A DNA stretch of 25,452 nt from IMG/VR virus record IMGVR_UViG_3300027741_000248, positions 1-25,452 of that record; one strand, 5' to 3'. Both the position numbers and the translations under genes were made by a program. The notes under the pieces are model-generated. The model did not search any database. It was not told the origin of the DNA and saw only the letters and a list, made by a program, of their open reading frames with translations. The DNA is from a virus. Positions 7,467 to 14,369 of the stretch are shown here, one piece after another (within the stretch, counting starts at the first letter, position 1; the number at the start of each line of letters is the position of its first letter).

Positions 7467-7807
7467 TGGCCAACATGGACGCTCTTTCAATGGTACGTCA
7501 TGGCGATGTAAACAGTCTGCAAGGCTTTATTTTTGAGAATGGAGTCCAACACAAGACGTTTGCAGAGACTTTGATGGATCAGAACATCGTAATACCCCGT
7601 TTTCCTCTCATGGATGCCAATCCTAATGACTTGGAGGACTGGCTTTTAGCCCATCAAGTTGAGCATCAGGCCATGTCAAATGCGCTTGATTTGAGCAATC
7701 CAATCAACCTTTTGGACACAAATTGGAACGATGAATCATCGTTTTATGATTGGTTGAGTACGCATCTCTCTCTTCATCAACAAATCTTAGCTGCACTTGG
7801 ACTTTAA
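7466..7807 (+). CDS. Small helical virion-region protein with internal duplication (113 aa)
   Basis: The start overlaps the hub gene stop (TAATG). Two similar helices, 'DLEDWLLAHQVEHQAM' (about 50-65) and 'FYDWLSTHLSLHQQI' (about 92-106), share a D-W-L-x3-H-x3-H-Q pattern, suggesting an internal repeat. Related short 'DWL..H...H..I' proteins lie beside tail genes in other podovirus-like genomes, without known function. Mainly alpha-helical and acidic; no membrane segment. Confidence 0.6.
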   Translation: MANMDALSMVRHGDVNSLQGFIFENGVQHKTFAETLMDQNIVIPRFPLMDANPNDLEDWLLAHQVEHQAMSNALDLSNPINLLDTNWNDESSFYDWLSTHLSLHQQILAALGL

Positions 7808-7808
7808 T

Positions 7809-8273
7809 ATGGAAATGCAAAACCCTGCCCCCCCACCAAAAAATTCTAAGTTTTCGCCTCCTGCTATGGATGCGTTGCGTAAAGAGAATGCGCCTGAGAA
7901 AACCATGAGTCCATTGGAAATCATTACCAAGAGCATGGATGGTGAAGGTGATCCACAGCAAATGTATGCAGTCTTGATTAAATTGGTTGAAACTGATCCC
8001 AAAGTAAGGATTCTTAGAGCCAATAACTCTTTGTTGATTATCTTTAACATGGGTAATGGCGAAGCAGAAGGAACATTAGAAACGGCTGATAATCCTAAAA
8101 CTCTAGTAAGTAGTTTTAAAGAATTTGCTCAAGCTCTTAAAAAAGCCAATTTCAACAAAATTCATTTTGATGTTGATAACCCTGATATTGTGAGAGTCAT
8201 AAAAATGGCAGGGTATGAGCCACAAATGTCTAGCGTATCTGGCAATCAAATGTCAGCAACAGTGGAGTTTTAA
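7809..8273 (+). CDS. Hypothetical protein with acetyltransferase-like tail motif (154 aa)
   Basis: ATG 7809 is chosen over TTG 7797, which overlaps the previous gene. After a Pro-rich N-terminus comes 'MSPLEIITKSMDGEGDPQQM' and then a compact alpha/beta region with 'NNSLLIIFNMGNGEAEGTLE' and 'FNKIHFDVDNPDIVRVIKMA' followed by GYEP. The last part resembles the end of GNAT-type folds ('DNP...LY.K.GF'), but the acetyl-CoA-binding loop is not obvious. It lies between virion genes and may be a structural or ejected protein. Function is not recognised. Confidence 0.55.
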   Translation: MEMQNPAPPPKNSKFSPPAMDALRKENAPEKTMSPLEIITKSMDGEGDPQQMYAVLIKLVETDPKVRILRANNSLLIIFNMGNGEAEGTLETADNPKTLVSSFKEFAQALKKANFNKIHFDVDNPDIVRVIKMAGYEPQMSSVSGNQMSATVEF

Positions 8274-8274
8274 C

Positions 8275-9432
8275 ATGGGAAAAGTAAAAAAAGCTATAAC
8301 CAAAGTAACATCAAAAATTGGCAATGTGATTAACAACACAATACAAAGTATAGGTAACACCATACAAGCAATTATTAAAAATCCTTTGCCGGTGATTGAA
8401 ACAGCGGCATTGATTACTGTTGGCGTACCTCCTTCTGTTGCTTCTGCTGCCGTAACAGCAGTCAATGGCGGTAGTCCAAAAGATATTGTCAATGCTGGTA
8501 TCACTGCTTATGCGGCCACTTCAATTGCTGGTTCTGTTGCTAGTCAATTGCCCGAAGGCACAAGTGCAACCACTGTCAAGATTGTTTCTTCTGCTGCCGG
8601 TGCAGATGCCGCAACAACCATCAAAAGTCTAGCAAGTGGCAAAAGTCTGGATGTTGCACTGCAAGATGGATTGGTTGCTGGCGCTTCTGCTGGCGCTGGT
8701 ACTGCTGCTTCTGGTTTGGTAGAAAACAAAATAGGTGCTGGTGCGGCTGGCGGTGCGGCTGCTGGTGCAACCAGTGCGGCTCTAAGAGGCAAGGACGTTG
8801 TTTCTGGCGCTCTTTCTGGTGCAGAGCAAGGTGCTATCAATCCTTTGATTAGCGAAGGAATCAGCCAAGCAAAAGACCTTGTAAGTGGTTTGCCAAAACT
8901 AGATACAGGGGGTTTTGGCGACACTTTGTCTGGAATTAAAGAAACCGTTCAACCTTACGTGACGGCTGCCAAAGAGACCGTTCAACCTTACGTCACGGCT
9001 GCCAAAGAGACACTCAAGCCTTACTATGACCCAATTTCTGGCGCTGTTTCTAATGTTGCACAAAGCGTAAAAGAAGCCACAGCTCCTGTTTACGATGCAA
9101 TTTCTGGTCTTGAAGTACCAAAAAATGCGATAACTCAAGCTATTGGTGAAGCGCCAAATTTGTACCATGATCAACAAGTCATGCAACAAATGGCAAAAAC
9201 TCCCAATGTTCCTTCAATTAGCAATGCTCCTGCATCAACTACTGTTGCTGGAGGTGACATTTCACAAGCCACCACTGGTTCTCCTGCGGCTTTTGGGTCA
9301 ACCGATGTAGCCATGTTGGATACCACAACACCAGAAGGAATGGGTAGCAAAATAGGCAAAAAAGGTGGAAAATACCCGTGGGGTGACCCAGAAGGTACAA
9401 CCGCATTAAAGCAAGAAGGGCAGGTAGTTTGA
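8275..9432 (+). CDS. Putative internal virion / ejection protein, Ala/Gly-rich (385 aa)
   Basis: ATG 8275 is preferred; the upstream ATG at 8215 would read back through the previous gene. The N-terminus is basic ('GKVKKAITKVTSKIG'), followed by long Ala/Gly/Ser helices ('AGAAGGAAAGATSAALRG', about 170-190) that could insert in membranes. A repeated 11-residue unit (ETVQPYVTAAK) lies at about residues 223-244, with a third degenerate copy. Low-complexity amphipathic helices and location before three similar large genes suggest a protein carried in the capsid and ejected with the DNA. No enzymatic motif. Confidence 0.55.
   Translation: MGKVKKAITKVTSKIGNVINNTIQSIGNTIQAIIKNPLPVIETAALITVGVPPSVASAAVTAVNGGSPKDIVNAGITAYAATSIAGSVASQLPEGTSATTVKIVSSAAGADAATTIKSLASGKSLDVALQDGLVAGASAGAGTAASGLVENKIGAGAAGGAAAGATSAALRGKDVVSGALSGAEQGAINPLISEGISQAKDLVSGLPKLDTGGFGDTLSGIKETVQPYVTAAKETVQPYVTAAKETLKPYYDPISGAVSNVAQSVKEATAPVYDAISGLEVPKNAITQAIGEAPNLYHDQQVMQQMAKTPNVPSISNAPASTTVAGGDISQATTGSPAAFGSTDVAMLDTTTPEGMGSKIGKKGGKYPWGDPEGTTALKQEGQVV
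8941..9006 (+). repeat. Two tandem 33-bp units inside a virion gene
   Basis: The units at 8941-8973 and 8974-9006 differ at two positions and each encodes ETVQPYVTAAK. A third diverged copy (ETLKPYYDPIS) follows in frame. The period of 11 residues is a heptad-plus-four spacing typical of helical rods. Copy number could vary between relatives. Confidence 0.9.
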
Positions 9433-10499
9433 TGGCAACTTTAGCAAAACTGTTGCAAGTAGACATGGGCTTGCCTGACATGGCAAAACGCCTTGCTGCC
9501 GCTGGTCGGGGCAAAGATTCTATTCTTGCTCACATTAATCCCAAAGAAGCTAAATTGCTTAAAAAGCATGGCGGCAGTGGCAAGATCAATCCTGCTACTG
9601 GCATCATGGAGTTTGAGGATGATGAAAATTATGGTTTTACAGAAGATACTGCTTATGACTATGCAGAACCTCGACGTGAAATAACTGATTACCAAGCCAA
9701 AGCTCCTGTCGATACTGCACCAGAAGCACCTGCACCTGCACCTGCACCTGCACCTGCGCCAATAGAAGCTGCGCCAGCTACGGCACAAACATCACCTGTT
9801 AGAGCACCGTCTGTTATAACTGGTGCGCCTTTGCCTATACTACCTCAACAACCACAAGCTCAACCACAAGCTCAACCAAAAACACCACAACCTGGTTTCT
9901 TTGACAAACTTGGTGAATATTCTAAAAAGGCCAAAGAGTTCAATGAAATGCTCAGCCCGTTTGCTCCTTATGCCAAGTTTGGTGGTCAATTGATTGCTGG
10001 CGCTAGGGGCGCACAAGCGTCTGAAGAAGCTCAGAAACAGGCTGCTGTGAACGAGCAAGAGATCAGAAAGCTGGCTGAACCGTATCGCCAACAGGCTGCA
10101 CAGATTGCCCAACAAGGTCAGCAGATGCTGACTATGGGACAGCAAGGACAACTCACGGCTGACCAACAACAGAAGTTGGAAACGCTACGTGCTCAAGCCC
10201 AACAGCAACAAGCTCAAGCTGGTATTACCGGCGGTACTGCGTCACAACAATCAGAAGCTCAGATTCAAAGAATTGCTCAAGAATACGCTCAGAACAACAT
10301 TACTCAAGGACTTGCCCTGATCAACCAGGCTCAAGCAATCTCTGGTACTGCTGACAAACTGATCCAAAATGCAATATCTACAGGATATTCACAAAGTGCT
10401 GATGCCGCTAAGTTGGCAAATGAGTTTTACAACGCTCTAGGTTTTAGTCTGCCAGAGACTCAATCCAAAGGTCCGGCACAAGCTGGGGGACAAGCATAA
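9432..10499 (+). CDS. Putative internal virion / ejection protein, Gln/Pro-rich (355 aa)
   Basis: ATG 9432 overlaps the previous stop (TGATG). Visible regions are an N-terminal helical domain ('KRLAAAGRGKDSILAHINPK'), a Pro/Ala linker (PAPAPAPAPAP, about residues 100-110), a second PQAQPQAQPK linker, and a C-terminal Gln-rich helical region ('AQQGQQMLTMGQQGQLTADQ'). The 'GRGKD..LAHI.P.EA.LLK..GGSG..NP.TG' segment is common in phage internal virion proteins. Probably packaged with the genome. The following gene overlaps by one base. Confidence 0.55.
   Translation: MATLAKLLQVDMGLPDMAKRLAAAGRGKDSILAHINPKEAKLLKKHGGSGKINPATGIMEFEDDENYGFTEDTAYDYAEPRREITDYQAKAPVDTAPEAPAPAPAPAPAPIEAAPATAQTSPVRAPSVITGAPLPILPQQPQAQPQAQPKTPQPGFFDKLGEYSKKAKEFNEMLSPFAPYAKFGGQLIAGARGAQASEEAQKQAAVNEQEIRKLAEPYRQQAAQIAQQGQQMLTMGQQGQLTADQQQKLETLRAQAQQQQAQAGITGGTASQQSEAQIQRIAQEYAQNNITQGLALINQAQAISGTADKLIQNAISTGYSQSADAAKLANEFYNALGFSLPETQSKGPAQAGGQA
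9726..9755 (+). repeat. Five tandem GCACCT hexamers (Ala-Pro linker)
   Basis: Five perfect copies of the hexamer GCACCT encode an Ala-Pro run in the linker of the 355-aa virion protein. Such hexamer runs change length easily by slippage while keeping the reading frame, so linker length may vary among related phages. Confidence 0.9.
9852..9875 (+). repeat. Two tandem 12-bp units encoding Pro-Gln-Ala-Gln
   Basis: CCACAAGCTCAA is present twice in direct tandem in the second Pro/Gln linker of the same virion protein. It keeps the reading frame and encodes the PQAQPQAQ segment. Confidence 0.85.
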
Positions 10500-12172
10500 T
10501 GGCTACAGCATTCATGGGTGGTCAGACTGGATACGATGAGGCAGGTAATCCTATTGGCACACCTGCGCCTCAAACACCTAAGCAGCCTCCACTGACTATA
10601 CCAAAATCATTGCAAGGCACATTGGGTACAACACCGTCCCCAATCAAAGCACCGCCCGTGATTGCTCCGCAGCCAAGACCTGCTCCTGCGCCAGCACAAC
10701 CCAAAACTTCAGCCGTTCCGTCAGCAGAAGATTTAATTTCTCATCCAGAAACAGCTTACAGTTCTTTGACAAAACAAGGCGTTAGTGCGCTTCCCGATGA
10801 AAAAGAACGGTTGCTTGAACTTGGCAGAATTCAGAGACAACAAGATGCCGAAACTGAATTGTTAAAAGCTCAGAATACTGAAAGACAACAAAAAGAATAC
10901 AACGACTCTGTGATGGCAATCAACAACAGAGAAAAAAATGACATAGAAGAAACTAAGCAAAAGATTAGCCAAACATCTCCTTTTGCTCCAACACCAGAAA
11001 GCGCAAAAGATGTAGCTGGTTTATTTAGTTTAGTAAGCGTTATAACATTTGGGTCTGGTGGTAAAGGCCGTTATTCTGGTATGCAAGCTCTTGCAAGTCT
11101 TACTGGTGCAATGAAAGGTTATCAAGCTGGCCGTCAAGATGTTTACGAAAAAGACATTAAAAATTTTGAAGAAAACTTAAAAGCCAACAAACAGCACAAT
11201 GAAGAGTTGTTAAAAATGTTAGAGCTTGCACAGAAAGAATATTCAAAAGACAGAGAAAACGCACAATTGCTGCTTAATCAAGCGGTTGCACACGACTCTA
11301 CAGGAGTGATTGCTCGGTTTGCAAGATCAGGAAATATTGCTGGCGCTATAGATGCCGCAAAAATGGTCATTGCTGGCCATGAAAAGATTGAAGAAAGAAC
11401 ACAAAAACTTGAAGATAAAAAGAAAGAGATTGATTACCAGATTGCTAAATACAAAGCCATTCATCCTGCCGCAGGTTTGTATGGAAACATGAACCCCAAG
11501 CAAATATTTGATGACAATGCTCATGCAATTGCTAGCTATGCAATGAATCCAAAAGATATTCCTATCAAGGAACGTGGCGCATTGTTGGCTGAAGCTCGCA
11601 AGATCAATCCTTCATACAACGAAGGCGATTACAACAACAGAAACAAGGCTATTGGATATTGGCAAATAGGTAAAGGAAGTCAACAACTTCAGTCGTTCAA
11701 GACCGTGCAAGGTCACTTGGATTCAATGAATAAATTGATTGATGCTCTGCAAAATGGAGACATCAAAGCACAAAACAAAATCATTAATTTCTTTAAAACA
11801 CAATTGGGTGAAACAAGCGTTACAAACTTTGAAACCGCCAAGCAAGTTGTTGCCAATGAAGTTGTTCGGGCAATATCTGCTGTTGGTGGAACAAGTGCAT
11901 TGGCTGATCGTCAAGAAGCGGCACGTATATTTGATGCTGCAAAAACACCAGCCATGCTTAAAGAAAGTATTGGAGTATTGCAAGATTTAATTTCTAGTAA
12001 AGTTGATACTGCCAGAGGGTTTTATCAAACCGCAACAGGTAGAGACGATTTTGATAAATTGATTGCGCCAACAACCATAAGTGCGCCAGCAACTACTACA
12101 ACCGCATCATCTGCTCTTACGAAAGAAGAGCAAGCAGAATTAGCAGCTTTAAAGGCTAAACATGGCAAATGA
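10499..12172 (+). CDS. Putative internal virion protein, long coiled coil (557 aa)
   Basis: ATG 10499 overlaps the previous stop (TAATG). After a Pro-rich N-terminus (about 1-80) come charged helices ('KERLLELGRIQRQQDAETEL' onward), a short Gly/Ser-rich hydrophobic stretch ('LFSLVSVITFGSGGKGRYSG', about 176-195) and a long coiled coil up to about residue 330. The C-terminal part has 'QSFKTVQGHLDSMNKLIDAL' and 'ISSKVDTARGFYQTATGRDD', also helical. No enzymatic motif is seen. Size, charge and neighbours suggest a capsid-internal protein ejected into the host envelope. Overlaps the next gene by 11 bases. Confidence 0.55.
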   Translation: MATAFMGGQTGYDEAGNPIGTPAPQTPKQPPLTIPKSLQGTLGTTPSPIKAPPVIAPQPRPAPAPAQPKTSAVPSAEDLISHPETAYSSLTKQGVSALPDEKERLLELGRIQRQQDAETELLKAQNTERQQKEYNDSVMAINNREKNDIEETKQKISQTSPFAPTPESAKDVAGLFSLVSVITFGSGGKGRYSGMQALASLTGAMKGYQAGRQDVYEKDIKNFEENLKANKQHNEELLKMLELAQKEYSKDRENAQLLLNQAVAHDSTGVIARFARSGNIAGAIDAAKMVIAGHEKIEERTQKLEDKKKEIDYQIAKYKAIHPAAGLYGNMNPKQIFDDNAHAIASYAMNPKDIPIKERGALLAEARKINPSYNEGDYNNRNKAIGYWQIGKGSQQLQSFKTVQGHLDSMNKLIDALQNGDIKAQNKIINFFKTQLGETSVTNFETAKQVVANEVVRAISAVGGTSALADRQEAARIFDAAKTPAMLKESIGVLQDLISSKVDTARGFYQTATGRDDFDKLIAPTTISAPATTTTASSALTKEEQAELAALKAKHGK

Positions 12173-13664
12173 TCGTCAAGAACTTGAAGAATTGCGCCGT
12201 ATAGATGAGCTAGAGCGTAAAGCTGCTGGCAGCAAAACTGACGCTAAAAAATCGTCTGCTCCTAAAGAAGAATCAGGTTTTGGCGATAGTCTAAAAGAAT
12301 ATGGTAAATCTTTTGTTGAATCACTACCTGCTGCTGGCGGCGGTCTTGCTGGCGCTGAAACCGGCGCTGCCATAGGTAGCTTTGCTGGCCCTATTGGAAC
12401 TGTTGCTGGCGGTTTAATTGGCGGTATTGGTGGAGCTTATCTGGGTGAAAAAGCCAAAGAGACTGTTGGCGGCATGATTCCAGAAGAAGACGTAAAAGCA
12501 GCAGGATTTGGTGAACAGCAAAGAAAACAAGAACGCAAACAAAGTCCTATTGCTTCTACCTTGGGAGCACTCACTCCTGATGTCATGGCTCTTGGCCCAA
12601 GTCTTGTAAGAGCAACAAGGTATGGTGCGGGTTTATTGCGGTCACCAGAGCCGCTTGCCACAGTCAAAGATGCTGCTGAAGTTGGTGAAAAAGGATTTAA
12701 GTTGCTTCAAGATAAAGCAGGAAAATTATTAAAAACTCGCCAAGCCGAAGCAGATATTAATTATGAAAATGCTTTTAATGTTGCACGACAAGCACAAGCA
12801 AAAGGTGAGCCGTTTGCAGTTTCTCCTCAAGGACGAAATTTAATTGCAGAACTTGAAAATGATAAACGTGTAATTGCAGGTGGCAAAGAATTTGAAAAAG
12901 GCGAGGAAAAGATTGCCGGTATTGACAGATTGATAAAAGCAATCAAGGGAACCACAACGGGGGGAGGAACTGCTCCTGTTGGCAAAGGTTTGGTTTCTAG
13001 CAAATTGACTAAAAAACTGCCTACCAAAACAACAGAAAAAGACATTGAGGCTTTAGTTGAAGAATTGCGTTTCTTGCGTGATGTAGATGCTAAAGGAAAA
13101 CCTTACGAGGCGTATGGTGCATTAAGCGCAGACTACAAGCGCAAGCTTATTGACAAACTTGAAAAGCAATTGTATGACTGGGCACCAGAGTACAAAGCTG
13201 CTGACAAGGCTTACAAAGATGCGTCTGCAAAACTTTCTCCATTCAAAACGCAACTTATGTCTGGCGCTTTAAAAGGCGAAAAATTCAATCCTGCCGATTT
13301 GGTTGCAAGTCCTGAACAATTTGGAAACACATTTTTTAAAGACAAAAATAGTGTTGAAAATTTAATAGAAGCTACAGGCGACAAAGCTGAAGTTGCTCGT
13401 TTGGCTAAAGAACATATTGCTTCAGTTTTTGCAAACAAGACCCCTCAACAAATACAAGCAATAGTCAGAGATAGATTGCAAGCTCCTTGGATGAAAGAAG
13501 CTGGTATTTATGATGATGTTGTTGAATATGCTAACAAAGCAACAAGCGCTCAAGATAAACAAAAAATACTTTCTAATTTGAAAAGAGGTGCTGTGTTAGG
13601 TATTGGTGCAACCGCTATTGGCGGCCCTGCATACTACGGCATTCGAAGAGGATTGGGATTATGA
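12162..13664 (+). CDS. Putative internal virion protein with glycine-zipper membrane region (500 aa)
   Basis: The N-terminal 35 residues are charged and helical. About residues 58-96 form a Gly/Ala-rich hydrophobic stretch ('GGGLAGAETGAAIGSFAGPI', 'GGLIGGIGGAYLGEKA') with GxxxG spacing, a glycine zipper that can insert in membranes. The rest is a long Lys/Glu/Ala-rich helical region, including 'EALVEELRFLRDVDAKGKPY' and 'YKRKLIDKLEKQLYDWAPEY'. A second short hydrophobic Gly-rich segment ends the protein ('GIGATAIGGPAYYGIRRGLG'). It may help form the channel across the host envelope during DNA entry. Function inferred, no named family. Confidence 0.55.
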   Translation: MANDRQELEELRRIDELERKAAGSKTDAKKSSAPKEESGFGDSLKEYGKSFVESLPAAGGGLAGAETGAAIGSFAGPIGTVAGGLIGGIGGAYLGEKAKETVGGMIPEEDVKAAGFGEQQRKQERKQSPIASTLGALTPDVMALGPSLVRATRYGAGLLRSPEPLATVKDAAEVGEKGFKLLQDKAGKLLKTRQAEADINYENAFNVARQAQAKGEPFAVSPQGRNLIAELENDKRVIAGGKEFEKGEEKIAGIDRLIKAIKGTTTGGGTAPVGKGLVSSKLTKKLPTKTTEKDIEALVEELRFLRDVDAKGKPYEAYGALSADYKRKLIDKLEKQLYDWAPEYKAADKAYKDASAKLSPFKTQLMSGALKGEKFNPADLVASPEQFGNTFFKDKNSVENLIEATGDKAEVARLAKEHIASVFANKTPQQIQAIVRDRLQAPWMKEAGIYDDVVEYANKATSAQDKQKILSNLKRGAVLGIGATAIGGPAYYGIRRGLGL

Positions 13665-13873
13665 GCAAGAAAAAACAACTTGGTATTGACCCTGCGCTTG
13701 AAAAAGCCATTGCCAAACTGTTGGAAGAGACTGTCAATGATGTCACTGCCAGCTTGACCGACAAGATGAAGATTATTGATCGCAGCTTGAAATTGGAAGC
13801 CTTGAAACTCAAAGTGTCTGATGACGCATGGGGATCAGGATTCTTTGAAGAAGATGACGAGAGTGAAACATAA
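13661..13873 (+). CDS. Small acidic-tailed helical protein (70 aa)
   Basis: The start overlaps the preceding stop (ATGA). The product is alpha-helical with 'ALEKAIAKLLEETVNDVTAS' and 'KMKIIDRSLKLEALKLK' and an acidic C-terminus (FFEEDDESET). I do not recognise a family with known function. It may be a virion assembly or scaffold-like protein, by position only. A gap of 33 bases follows before the next gene. Confidence 0.6.
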   Translation: MSKKKQLGIDPALEKAIAKLLEETVNDVTASLTDKMKIIDRSLKLEALKLKVSDDAWGSGFFEEDDESET

Positions 13874-13906
13874 CGATATACTACGGCTTTCTTTTAGGGG
13901 ATGATC

Positions 13907-14155
13907 ATGGAACAAAAAGTAGCTGCTCTTTTATCGTTGGCGTTAGCGGTAATTACCGACAGATTGTTAACAATCGTTGCATTGGGGATGACATTTGCCC
14001 TAGCAACGTGGATAATGAACAATCCTGACTGGTTAAGACTGTGCGCCTTTGGATTCTTCTGTGTCAGTGTGTTTCTGCCTGTTCTATACAAGGAGCGTAA
14101 ACGTGAACAAACTATTCCAAACCCAGTGCCTGTACAAGGAAATGACGCATTCTAA
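13907..14155 (+). CDS. Small membrane protein, two helices (82 aa)
   Basis: ATG 13907 is preferred over ATG 13901 because the AGGGG sequence lies at good spacing to 13907 but touches 13901. Two or three hydrophobic segments ('ALLSLALAVITDRLLTIVAL', 'MTFALATWIM' and 'LCAFGFFCVSVFLPVLY') cover residues about 7-66, followed by a basic 'KERKREQ' tail. This could be a holin-like or virion-associated membrane protein; nothing decides between them. The end overlaps the next gene by 53 bases. Confidence 0.55.
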   Translation: MEQKVAALLSLALAVITDRLLTIVALGMTFALATWIMNNPDWLRLCAFGFFCVSVFLPVLYKERKREQTIPNPVPVQGNDAF

Positions 14156-14366
14156 GGATGCAACTTTTCGTAATGGCGACAACCGTGTTCCTGTAGACGG
14201 CACACTTCAATACCGGTGGGCTGACAGCATGTCCACTCTGCGTCCTGAGACTGGCCGCAACTTCATGGAAAACAAGGGTGTCTTCAAAGACAAGCACCCG
14301 ACAAATCCAGAATCCAGCCCGTTCTATATGACCGGTGGCACAAAACGTAGCCATCCGCAGGAGTAA
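14103..14366 (+). CDS. Small conserved tail-region protein, GTG start (87 aa)
   Basis: The GTG at 14103 has an AAGGAG site at good spacing; ATG 14143 has an AAGGA that is too close. The product 'MNKLFQTQCLYKEMTHSKDA' continues with 'GDNRVPVDGTLQYRWADSMS', 'TLRPETGRNFMENKGVF' and a C-terminal 'HPTNPESSPFYMTGGTKRSH'. The 'D.RVP.DGTL.YRWAD..STLRPETG.NFMENKGV' block looks conserved and globular. I do not recognise its function. It directly precedes the large tail gene and may assist its assembly. Confidence 0.55.
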   Translation: MNKLFQTQCLYKEMTHSKDATFRNGDNRVPVDGTLQYRWADSMSTLRPETGRNFMENKGVFKDKHPTNPESSPFYMTGGTKRSHPQE

Positions 14367-14369
14367 TCA

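Noticed and set aside
8215-8274. Extension of the 385-aa virion protein to ATG 8215
   Set aside because: The extra 20 residues come from the end of the preceding gene in another frame; ATG 8275 lies just after its stop.
9726-9875. Short tandem repeats considered as a CRISPR-like array
   Set aside because: The units are 6 and 12 bases with no spacers and encode in-frame Ala-Pro and Pro-Gln linkers.
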